Origin: CAZNLL01 sp964573885
Lineage (GTDB): Bacteria; Desulfobacterota; DSM-4660; Desulfatiglandales; Desulfatiglandaceae
Direction of reading: 5' to 3'
DNA: 17,513 nucleotides
Assembly: GCA_964573885.1 (NCBI GenBank)
Contig: CAZNLL010000083.1
Location: 1 to 17,513 of the forward strand
Below, one piece after another: positions 6,974-14,124 of this stretch; position 1 is the first letter of the stretch, and each line of letters begins with the position of its first letter. The notes beneath the pieces were generated by a model. The model had not been told where the DNA came from. It saw only the letters and a program-made list of their open reading frames with translations, and did no database searches. The translations under genes and the position numbers were made by a program.

Positions 6974-8452
6974 ATGACGGAAAAAGGGCCTTTACCAGAA
7001 GAGGAAGGAAAGACGTCGCAATCGGAACAGGGTGAAGTGCCTGCCGAAGACGCGGTGCCGGAGAAGGGGACCGGGTCTCCACCCGCAAAGAAGCCCGCGC
7101 CGGAAGAACCTGCCCGGCCTGCAGGCAGCGAGGAGTCTTCCGAACCCGGGGAGGCGGAAGAGAGGGTGAGAGATATACTCATCTCTAATCTGGATATGAC
7201 CAGGCTCATCGAGCTGGATGCATGTACCCGGTGTGGAGAATGCCTCACTTGGTGCCCCGTTTATGATCAGGACGCCAAAGAACGTATTATCCCGAGGGCC
7301 AAGGTCACGGAATTTTTGAGGATCATCAAGGCCCAGCAAGGCCTGCTGGGGAATATCATCCGGAGTGAGCGCACACCGGAGGTCCTCAAAAAGGTCCTGG
7401 CCTTCCTGTTCCGATATCCCAATATTGATAAAGCGGGCTTTGAGGTCTTTGTCAGAAGCCTCTATGAATGCTCCACCTGTGGCCAGTGTCACGTGGTGTG
7501 CCCGGCCAACATCGACACGGTGAATCTGTGGGAGGATATACGCCGCCTTATTGTCAAGGCCGACTACGGGCCCTTGGAGTCCCAGAAGGCGCTGATTAAG
7601 AGCGTGAAGTCCTATGATAACCCTTGGCAGCAACCCCGGGCCGGTCGCACCAAATGGGCACGGCGGGCCAAAAAGGATCAACTCATTAAAGACCTTCCCA
7701 GGGAGTTCAAGAAGAGAAAGGCCAAGGTCCTTCTTTTCCTCGGCTGTACGGCGGCCTATGACATCAATGTGAGACAGGTGGCTATCAGCACCATCAATAT
7801 CCTTGAGGCCTTGGACATTGATTACGCCTGCCTGGGAAAGGATGAAAAGTGTTGCGGAAGTGTGATGCTCAGGATGGGGGACCCCGAGTTCGAGCGTCTG
7901 GCCAGGGAAAACATCAAGACCTTCAACGAACTGGGCATTGAGATCCTTATCAGTTCCTGTGCGGGCTGCTTTAAAACTATCAAGGGGGACTATCCCAAGG
8001 TGGGGAAGATGAATTTCGAGGTGCTCCACACGGTGGAGTTCCTCAGGCGCCTATATGAGGATCACAAGCTGGAGTTCCATAACCCTGTGGAAAAAAGGGT
8101 GACCTACCACGATCCTTGTCACTTGGGCAGGGCCTCCGGCGTGTACGAAGACCCACGATTTATTATGGAAAAAATCCCGGGCCTGGAGTTGATTGAAATG
8201 CCCAGAAACCGGCAGTATTCAAGGTGCTGCGGGGCCGGGGGAGGACTCAAATCAGGATACCCGGATATTCAGAATAAAATGGCGCAGCGCCGGGTCAAGG
8301 AGGCTGAAGAGACCGGGGCGGAAGAATTGGTCTCGGCCTGTCCCTTTTGTTATCAGGGTTTACAGGTGGGGATATCAGCCTTGGACTCTCCACTGATCAT
8401 GAGGGATATCAGCTACCTGGTGGAAGCTTCTTTGAAAAAGGATGAATCCTGA
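6974..8452 (+). CDS. HdrD-like iron-sulfur protein with two CCG domains
   Basis: 492 residues from the ATG at 6974, preceded by AGGTGG at 6963-6968; a GTG at 6965 would add three residues. Residues 1-60 are a disordered Pro/Glu/Ala-rich leader, unusual for the family. Two [4Fe-4S] ferredoxin motifs follow (C84, C87, C90, C94 and C166, C169, C172, C176). Two complete CCG domains come next: C258, C293-C294, C329-x2-C332, and C382, C418-C419, C456-x2-C459. In heterodisulfide reductase HdrD/HdrB such domains bind the non-cubane cluster that reduces disulfides; in DsrK/TmcB relatives they link quinone-reactive membrane cytochromes to cytoplasmic thiols. No membrane helix is present, so it is cytoplasmic. 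Its natural membrane partner is the NarI-like domain encoded just upstream. The substrate is unknown. Confidence 0.9.
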   Translation: MTEKGPLPEEEGKTSQSEQGEVPAEDAVPEKGTGSPPAKKPAPEEPARPAGSEESSEPGEAEERVRDILISNLDMTRLIELDACTRCGECLTWCPVYDQDAKERIIPRAKVTEFLRIIKAQQGLLGNIIRSERTPEVLKKVLAFLFRYPNIDKAGFEVFVRSLYECSTCGQCHVVCPANIDTVNLWEDIRRLIVKADYGPLESQKALIKSVKSYDNPWQQPRAGRTKWARRAKKDQLIKDLPREFKKRKAKVLLFLGCTAAYDINVRQVAISTINILEALDIDYACLGKDEKCCGSVMLRMGDPEFERLARENIKTFNELGIEILISSCAGCFKTIKGDYPKVGKMNFEVLHTVEFLRRLYEDHKLEFHNPVEKRVTYHDPCHLGRASGVYEDPRFIMEKIPGLELIEMPRNRQYSRCCGAGGGLKSGYPDIQNKMAQRRVKEAEETGAEELVSACPFCYQGLQVGISALDSPLIMRDISYLVEASLKKDES

Positions 8453-8475
8453 CGCATATACAGGCGAGAAGGATT

Positions 8476-9204
8476 GTGGGGCCCAAGAATAAGAAAGAGA
8501 AATACAAGAAATATGTGTTCTGGCTTGGAAAGGACGACTTCGTCCGATTCCGGGATGAAACGGCTCAAAAAGGGCTCCCCCTTCATGAGGCAAAAAAGGC
8601 GGTGTGTGTGCCCCTCTCCAAAAGGGTGGAATCAGGTTTTGTGCCTCCCGGGGCCTGGGATGAATACCCCCTGTGCAAACGCCAACTCTCTTGGTACAAA
8701 GGCTCACCCTATTTCGGCCTTACCTTGGTGGTGAGTTCAAATGAGCTGGAGGGGTTCGGACTCAGACCCCAGGCCCTGATTAAAGAGAGAAAATTCCGGC
8801 CGCCGAGGTTCCCTGACAGGGAGGAAAAGCTGAAAATGAGAAGACAAAAGGCCTACCAGCAAGCGAGGCCCGCCGAATGGGAGGATCTATCGGGAGAAGA
8901 CCCCCAGATCCAGGAGAGGTGGTTGAAGGTCATGGGAATCCGGGGAATGAGCTATGAAGAACTTTTCATAACCCACTGCGCCAATCATGCCAACTTTATT
9001 GATCCCCGCTACTATGTTGTGGAAGAGGATGGTCCCGTGCCCTATTCTATTGATAAGACCACGCATATCTGTTCAGCCTGCCTTGAGTTCTTCAACATCA
9101 TCGGTGCGCAATTCAAAAAGAAGCTTGTTGTTCCGTGCCCTGGAGCTGTTTTATTTGCCGGAATGGCCCCCAACCGGTATTATGAGGTGGTTCAGCTGTC
9201 GTAA
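8476..9204 (+). CDS. Conserved-looking protein of unknown function with candidate Cys/His metal site
   Basis: 242 residues; I do not recognise the family. It starts at GTG 8476, 23 bases after the HdrD-like stop, with an AGAAGGA site only 2 bases away, so the start is uncertain. The N-terminal ~20 residues are lysine-rich; the middle (~100-150) is charged and helical. The C-terminal third contains C168-x2-H171, then C199-x2-C202 and C221, which could form a zinc or iron-sulfur site. No signal peptide or membrane helix is seen, so it is probably cytoplasmic. Its position suggests a role tied to the HdrD-like protein (assembly, partner or regulator), but this is position only. Codon use matches its neighbours, and no convincing competing frame exists. 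Confidence 0.7.
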   Translation: MGPKNKKEKYKKYVFWLGKDDFVRFRDETAQKGLPLHEAKKAVCVPLSKRVESGFVPPGAWDEYPLCKRQLSWYKGSPYFGLTLVVSSNELEGFGLRPQALIKERKFRPPRFPDREEKLKMRRQKAYQQARPAEWEDLSGEDPQIQERWLKVMGIRGMSYEELFITHCANHANFIDPRYYVVEEDGPVPYSIDKTTHICSACLEFFNIIGAQFKKKLVVPCPGAVLFAGMAPNRYYEVVQLS

Positions 9205-9221
9205 ACGGTCACGCCCTCAGA

Positions 9222-9276
9222 CCCTGAACGCGCTTTTCCCGCCCCGATTCAGGGCCGCGGGAAGACCTTTCCGCGG
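9222..9276 (+). terminator. Two adjacent hairpins between the redox cluster and the transporter operon
   Basis: A 7-bp stem (9222-9228 with 9248-9254) is followed at once by a second hairpin with a 6-bp GC stem (9255-9260 with 9271-9276). No T-run follows, so a classical Rho-independent terminator is not shown; the pair may still halt or slow transcription, act as an attenuator, or protect mRNA ends. It marks a likely boundary between the redox cluster and the genes from 9316 on. Confidence 0.4.
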
Positions 9277-9315
9277 GGGGTCATGGGGACAGATGCACGG
9301 GAAAGGAGGCGTGGG

Positions 9316-10278
9316 ATGAAGAATGGGATCTTTGTGTCAACACTGATGTTCGTGCTTCTCATGACCACGGTCATACCGGGAGAGGCTGGGACAAAACCCA
9401 TAAGGCTCGCCTATCTTCAGAGTGACATCCATCAACTCGCCTGTTGGGTGGCCTTGGACAAGGGATTCTTCACGCAAGAGGGTGTGGAGGTTGAGGTGGC
9501 CGGCATTTTCAAGGCCGGTCCAGAAGAAATGAGCGCCTTCGCCGCCGGGGCACTCGATATGGGTTATGTGGGGGAGGCGCCTTCCACCACGGCCGTGGCC
9601 AACGGGGTAGCCAGGGTGACCGTCCTGGCCCAGGTCAACACCGAGGGCTCCGCCATTGTGGTGCCGGAAGACGCCCATCCCCAAGGCCTTCAGGATTTGA
9701 AGGGAAGAAGGGTGGCGGTGCCGGGCCATTCCACGGTGCAGGATTTCTTGCTGCGAAAGGCCTTTAAGCGATTCGGCGTGGACCCGGGGGAAGTGAGGGT
9801 TATTGTGTTGAAACCCCCGGAGATGATCGGGGCCTTGAGGACAAAACAGATCTATGCCTTCATCGCCTGGGAACCTTATCCCGCAAAGGCGCAGACCCTG
9901 TCAGTGGGGAAGGTCTTGCTTACCTCGCGGCAGATCTGGGAAGACCATCCCTGTTGCGTGCTGGTGGCCGAGAACGGCTTTCTTCAAGCCCGTCCTCAGG
10001 AGGCCAGGGCCGTGGTCAGGGCCCATGTAAGGGCCACGGATTTTATTAACCGTCATCGTGAGAGTGCGGTAAAGATCGGAGTCAAGTACACGGGCATGGA
10101 TGAAGAGACCGTTCGTTTGGCCATGGATAACGTCAATTATACTTACCGCCTGAGCGTGGAAGGGGAAAGGGAATATGTGAATTTTTTGGCCCAGCTCAAG
10201 TACATCAAAACAGACGATGTCGGGGCATTTGTTAAACGCTTTATAGATCAGGACATGCTCAAGGAAATCCTTAGATAA
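9316..10278 (+). CDS. NitT/TauT-type ABC transporter substrate-binding protein
   Basis: 320 residues. The ATG at 9316 has an ideal AAGGAGG site at 9303-9309 and begins a signal peptide (MKNG head, hydrophobic core at ~5-20, AG cleavage area near 24), so export to the periplasm is expected. No lipobox Cys is seen. The KPIRLAYLQSDIHQLACWVALDKGFF opening, the EGVEVEV segment, the GALDMGYVGEAP region (~78-89) and a WEPYPAKA motif (~185-192) are typical of the nitrate/taurine/sulfonate/aliphatic substrate family (SsuA/TauA/NrtA superfamily). The ligand cannot be read from sequence. Co-transcription with a Nit1C-like core argues for a nitrogenous or nitrile-type substrate; that is inference. The stop overlaps the permease start (TAATG). 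Confidence 0.9.
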   Translation: MKNGIFVSTLMFVLLMTTVIPGEAGTKPIRLAYLQSDIHQLACWVALDKGFFTQEGVEVEVAGIFKAGPEEMSAFAAGALDMGYVGEAPSTTAVANGVARVTVLAQVNTEGSAIVVPEDAHPQGLQDLKGRRVAVPGHSTVQDFLLRKAFKRFGVDPGEVRVIVLKPPEMIGALRTKQIYAFIAWEPYPAKAQTLSVGKVLLTSRQIWEDHPCCVLVAENGFLQARPQEARAVVRAHVRATDFINRHRESAVKIGVKYTGMDEETVRLAMDNVNYTYRLSVEGEREYVNFLAQLKYIKTDDVGAFVKRFIDQDMLKEILR

Positions 10279-11033
10279 TGAGATGGGAACGCTACATCTT
10301 GCCTTTGAGTATCCTCCTGGTTTGGCAGGGGCTCTCTTCCTTGGGGGCCATACCCGGCCACCTGGTGCCATCTCCGTACAAGATCATTCTGGGGTTCAAA
10401 GACCTTGTAACAATAGGGATGCCCCCCGGTCATCTCTTGCATGATCACATCCGCTACAGCCTTTACCGGGTGGCCGCAGGATTCGGCATAGCCGCGCTCA
10501 CGGGCATCCCCTTGGGACTCCTGATGGGTTGGTCTTCCAGGCTTCGGGGTATGGTTGGGCCCCTTATCGAACTTTTGAGACCCATCCCGCCATTGGCGTG
10601 GATTCCCATCGCCATTCTGTGGTTCGGGATCGGAATAAAATCCGCAGCCTTCATTATATTTCTGGGGGCCTTTTTCCCGGTGCTTCTGAATACCATCTCC
10701 GGGGTTGTTTCCATCAACCCCCTTTTTTTGGAGGCGGCCAAGACCCTGAATGCCAGCGAAAAAGATATCTTTTTAAAGGTCTTGCTTCCCGGGTCTATTC
10801 CCTCTATTTTTGTGGGCATGCGGATCGGTGTGGGCATCGGATGGATGACCCTGGTTGCGGCCGAGTTTACCGGGGTCAAGGCCGGCTACGGCCTCGGGTA
10901 CATGATCATGACGGCCCGGGATATCCAGAGGCCGGACGAAATCCTTGCGGGTATGTTTGTGATAGGGGTCATCGGCCTACTCATAAACTGGGGTCTTCGG
11001 ATCTGTGAGTCCAGAATCATTCGGTGGAGATAA
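10278..11033 (+). CDS. NitT/TauT-type ABC transporter permease
   Basis: 251 residues, start ATG overlapping the preceding stop by one base. About six hydrophobic helices are visible. The cytoplasmic EAA loop that docks onto the ATPase is present (EAAKTLNASEKDIF, ~149-162, then LPGS near 167), with Asn at the position where Gly is usual. Length and layout fit the SsuC/TauC/NrtB family (BPD_transp_1). It forms the membrane channel for the binding protein at 9316 and the ATPase at 11050. Confidence 0.92.
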   Translation: MRWERYILPLSILLVWQGLSSLGAIPGHLVPSPYKIILGFKDLVTIGMPPGHLLHDHIRYSLYRVAAGFGIAALTGIPLGLLMGWSSRLRGMVGPLIELLRPIPPLAWIPIAILWFGIGIKSAAFIIFLGAFFPVLLNTISGVVSINPLFLEAAKTLNASEKDIFLKVLLPGSIPSIFVGMRIGVGIGWMTLVAAEFTGVKAGYGLGYMIMTARDIQRPDEILAGMFVIGVIGLLINWGLRICESRIIRWR

Positions 11034-11049
11034 GGGGCGTGTCGGAGCC

Positions 11050-11814
11050 GTGAGCCTGGAGTTGTCGGGGATCAGTAAGAGTTATGGCGGAGAGAGGGGT
11101 GGTGAGCGCGTCCCCGTGCTCAAGGATATCCGTTACCGGATAGATCACGGAAAATTTGTCTCCCTCATAGGTCCGAGTGGGTGTGGAAAAACGACCCTTC
11201 TCAGAATCATCGCCGGGCTGGAAAAGGCCTCCAGCGGCAGGCTTTTTTTGGAGGGCAGGGAGATCGCTTACGGAAAGGATTTGATCGGCCTGGTCTTTCA
11301 GGAATATGCCCTTTTCCCATGGAGAACAGCCCTCCAAAATATTGAGATGGGACTGGAGATTATGGGTGTGCCCAGACGGCAACGGCTGGGCGCGGCCATC
11401 GAATATGTGAGGGGATTTGGTCTGAGCGGCTTTGAAAACAGGTATCCCCACGAGCTCTCAGGGGGGATGCAGCAAAGGGTGGCTATAGCCCGGACCCTGA
11501 TCATGAAGCCCAGGCTCGTGCTGATGGATGAACCCTTCGGATCTCTGGACAGTCAGACCAGGAATGAAATGCAGGAATTCATCCTCCAGGTTTGGCAGCA
11601 AAGGGGAGATACGATCATCTTTGTGACCCACAATGTGGACGAGGCGGTCTTTCTTAGTGATCGAATTGTGGTGCTCTCCAGGAGACCCGCCACTATTAGT
11701 CGCTCTTTTGAAATCGATTGCCCCAGGCCCAGGGACCGGACAAGTCTTGAATGCAATGCCTTTAGGCGGGCGGTTCTGGAAGAGCTTAGAAAAGAACGGA
11801 AAATAGGGGGATAA
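11050..11814 (+). CDS. NitT/TauT-type ABC transporter ATP-binding protein
   Basis: 254 residues from the GTG at 11050, giving the usual short lead (MSLELSGISKSYGG). A GTG at 11005 in the same frame would add 15 residues and overlap the permease by 29 bases; neither has an ideal ribosome site. All ABC motifs are intact: Walker A GPSGCGKTTLL, Q-loop VFQEYALFPW, signature LSGGMQQRVAIAR, Walker B LVLMDEPFGSLD and the switch His in FVTHNVDEAVF. This is the SsuB/TauB/NrtD type. It lacks the long C-terminal regulatory domain of NrtC. The stop TAA overlaps the next ATG at 11814, so the flavoprotein gene belongs to the same transcript. Confidence 0.92.
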   Translation: MSLELSGISKSYGGERGGERVPVLKDIRYRIDHGKFVSLIGPSGCGKTTLLRIIAGLEKASSGRLFLEGREIAYGKDLIGLVFQEYALFPWRTALQNIEMGLEIMGVPRRQRLGAAIEYVRGFGLSGFENRYPHELSGGMQQRVAIARTLIMKPRLVLMDEPFGSLDSQTRNEMQEFILQVWQQRGDTIIFVTHNVDEAVFLSDRIVVLSRRPATISRSFEIDCPRPRDRTSLECNAFRRAVLEELRKERKIGG

Positions 11815-12446
11815 TGCTGTCTTCCCCTGGAAAAGGAGCCATGACGAAGATGAAGATTCTTGGCATATGTTGCAGCCCTCGAGAAGGAATGGCGACCAGG
11901 TATGCCCTGGACAAGTGCCTGGCGGCCGTCAAAAACGGCTACCCGGAAATCCACACAGAAGTCATTGACCTGTCCTCTGTGAAGGTCGGGGGTTGTCTTG
12001 TCTGCGGCCAGTGCATGGAAGGCCTGGAATGCAGCCAGAAAGACGATTTCAATGGACTGATCCATCATCTTACGGATGCGAGGTTGGCGGGGTTGATCGT
12101 GTCTACCCCCGTCTATTTCGGCTCCATGAGTTCACAATGCAAGGCCTTTCTGGATCGCTGCGTCATGTTCAGACGCAATGGATTCCTCCTCAGGGACAAG
12201 GTGGGAGGTGTCATCGCTGTAGGGGGATTTAAAAACGGGGGACAGGAAATAGCGATCCAAAGTGTCCAGGCTGCCATGTTGGTCCAGGATATGATTATCG
12301 TGGGGGACGGTCAGCCGGGGGCACATTTTGGAGGCGCCCTGTGGAGCGGTCACCCTGAAGGCGTGGAAGAGGATATCCAGGGCCTCGAGACCGTCAGAAA
12401 TCTGGGCCGCCGGGTGGCGGAAGTGGCCCTTAAGCTGAATGGATGA
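11814..12446 (+). CDS. Iron-sulfur flavoprotein (Isf / NADPH-dependent FMN reductase family)
   Basis: 210 residues from ATG 11814 (TAATG overlap with the ATPase stop); ATGs at 11841 and 11850 are alternatives, the fold beginning with KILGICCSPREG. The flavodoxin-like fold is indicated by that strand-loop, the STPVYFGSMSSQCKAFLDR segment (~97-116, the FMN-binding loop) and a late GGFKNGGQE loop. A compact cluster motif C61-x2-C64-x2-C67-x5-C73 matches the [4Fe-4S] signature of archaeal and anaerobic Isf proteins. The protein would carry FMN plus one cluster and exchange single electrons with ferredoxin. In this operon it may supply electrons to the radical SAM protein next door or replace the flavin oxidoreductase of standard Nit1C clusters; both are inference. 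It ends in an ATGA overlap with the next gene. Confidence 0.87.
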   Translation: MLSSPGKGAMTKMKILGICCSPREGMATRYALDKCLAAVKNGYPEIHTEVIDLSSVKVGGCLVCGQCMEGLECSQKDDFNGLIHHLTDARLAGLIVSTPVYFGSMSSQCKAFLDRCVMFRRNGFLLRDKVGGVIAVGGFKNGGQEIAIQSVQAAMLVQDMIIVGDGQPGAHFGGALWSGHPEGVEEDIQGLETVRNLGRRVAEVALKLNG

Positions 12447-13990
12447 GCATTTTGCCCGGTATGTGTGGTGAGATCATTACAGAACTCCAGAGCCGGGGTG
12501 TCCGGGTCGGGCAAGGCATCTTGCACAGAAAAGGGGGGGCCGGGCCGGCTGAGGCGGGTTTTCTTCTCATCGGAGGCATTCCGGTCAGTGTTCCTGTCCA
12601 TGGTCCTTATGTATCCAACTCCCCCTACGCCGTTGAAAAACAAAAAGGCCAGGACCTGCTCCTAAACAGGGGTGAGGTCCTCTTTCCTGTCGATTTTGTT
12701 CCCAGGCCTCGCTTCTATGATCATTCCACCGGGGAAGGTATCCCCTATCCCAAGATCGCTCTGCTCCATGGAAAGGATTGCCTTGCCACCTCGGTGGACC
12801 AGCGCTGTGTTTATTGGCCTTCAAGGCTGAGATGCCGTTTCTGCGGTATTGAACTCTCCCTCAAGGACGGCCAGACCATCGCCAGAAAGACCCCGGAACA
12901 GCTTGCCGAGGTGGCTCAAAAGGCCCGGGCCCTTGATGGGGTCACCCATGTGGTCCTTACTACAGGGGCCGCCGCCGGGGCCGGGGTGGAAATCAAGCGC
13001 CTGGCCGCCTGTGCCAAAGCCATAAAAGGAGCCAGCGGACTGGCGGTGCATGCCCAGTTTATGCCCCCCGAAGAAGAGGAAGATTTGCGGGCCTTGAAAA
13101 GGGCCGGCGTGGATACCGTCGGCATTCATGTTGAAAGCTTTGACCTCCAAGTCCTCGAAAGAGCGGCCCCCGCCAAGGCGGCCATAGGGCTCAACCGTTA
13201 CAAAGAGGCCTGGAAAAGGTCGGTGGAGATCTTCGGTACCAATCAGGTGAGCACCTTTCTTCTGGTGGGGCTCGGTGAAAGGTCGGATTCACTCTTGGAG
13301 GGGTGTGAGATCCTGGCCGATCTGGGCGTTTATCCCTTTTTGGTCCCTCTTCGGCCTATACCCGGGACTCTCATGGAAAAGGCTTTGCCTCCCAGCCCCA
13401 GAATGATGACGGCCCTCTACCACGAGGTGGCCCGTATTCTGAGGAGAAAAGGGCTTTCATCGGCCCGGTCTCAAGCGGGATGTGTTCGTTGCGGCGCATG
13501 CTCGGCCCTGCCCGCCTTTGAAGGACCCGCCGACCGGCTCGTGTGCCACCCTGCCAGGACCGCAGGGGAATTGATGACCGCCTACGAGATCCGAAGACAG
13601 GTCTTTGTGCTCGAGCAAGGGCTGTTTCAGGACTCCGATAAGGATGGAGAGGACCGGAAGAGCATCCACTTGGTGGCTGAAAAGGACGGGGAGGTGGTGG
13701 GTACCGTGAGGGTTTTTCCCTCGAGCAGCGGAAACGGCCACTGGATCGGAGGGAGGCTGGCGGTGAAAGGGCCCTTCAGGGCCTGCGGAGCAGGGGAGCT
13801 TTTGGTCAAGGACGCGGTGGCGTGCGTAAAGAAGCGGGGTTGTACATCCTTTACCGCCCATGTTCAACAGGAAAACGTCCCCTTTTTTACCCAACTGGGC
13901 TGGAGGGCGATTGAACCGGTAAGAGCCTATAGGGGCAGGCCCCATCAGCTCATGGAAGCAAATCTGGACGCACCGGATCCCATGAATTAG
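12443..13990 (+). CDS. Radical SAM protein (MSMEG_0568-like) fused to GNAT acetyltransferase (MSMEG_0567/Sll0786-like)
   Basis: 515 residues, start overlapping the previous stop (ATGA). Residues ~1-360 are a radical SAM domain. Its cluster motif is C122-x8-C131-x2-C134 instead of the standard Cx3Cx2C, which I recall as a feature of the MSMEG_0568 family of Nit1C clusters. A TTG-A-AAGAG segment at ~173-181 may be the SAM-contact glycine region, and a second Cys group, C347-x2-C350-x2-C353, may bind an auxiliary cluster. Residues ~363-515 match the Nit1C GNAT: YEIRRQVFVLEQGLF (~381-395), VVGTVRVFP, a GGRLAV strand, and VQQENVPFF then GRPHQLMEANL near the end. In known clusters the GNAT is separate or attached to the AIR-synthase-like protein, so fusion to the radical SAM enzyme is notable. 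Its reaction is unknown. Confidence 0.88.
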   Translation: MSILPGMCGEIITELQSRGVRVGQGILHRKGGAGPAEAGFLLIGGIPVSVPVHGPYVSNSPYAVEKQKGQDLLLNRGEVLFPVDFVPRPRFYDHSTGEGIPYPKIALLHGKDCLATSVDQRCVYWPSRLRCRFCGIELSLKDGQTIARKTPEQLAEVAQKARALDGVTHVVLTTGAAAGAGVEIKRLAACAKAIKGASGLAVHAQFMPPEEEEDLRALKRAGVDTVGIHVESFDLQVLERAAPAKAAIGLNRYKEAWKRSVEIFGTNQVSTFLLVGLGERSDSLLEGCEILADLGVYPFLVPLRPIPGTLMEKALPPSPRMMTALYHEVARILRRKGLSSARSQAGCVRCGACSALPAFEGPADRLVCHPARTAGELMTAYEIRRQVFVLEQGLFQDSDKDGEDRKSIHLVAEKDGEVVGTVRVFPSSSGNGHWIGGRLAVKGPFRACGAGELLVKDAVACVKKRGCTSFTAHVQQENVPFFTQLGWRAIEPVRAYRGRPHQLMEANLDAPDPMN

Positions 13991-14124
13991 GGCCCCTGTC
14001 TTGTCTCCGGCCTCACCCATAGGCCCCGTGCCGGTCACTTTGAAGAGACCTCACCGCCTGTCTTGGCTGGCATCAGAAAGAGATGTTTTTCACGGACAAA
14101 TAGTTGCGAGGAGCTGGAAATAGG

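Noticed and set aside
6992..8029. Long open frame on the - strand (345 codons), and similar ones at 1143-1946 and 2419-3225
   Set aside because: They lie antisense to well-supported genes with clear motifs, have no recognisable domains, and reflect the GC-rich codon bias of the + strand.
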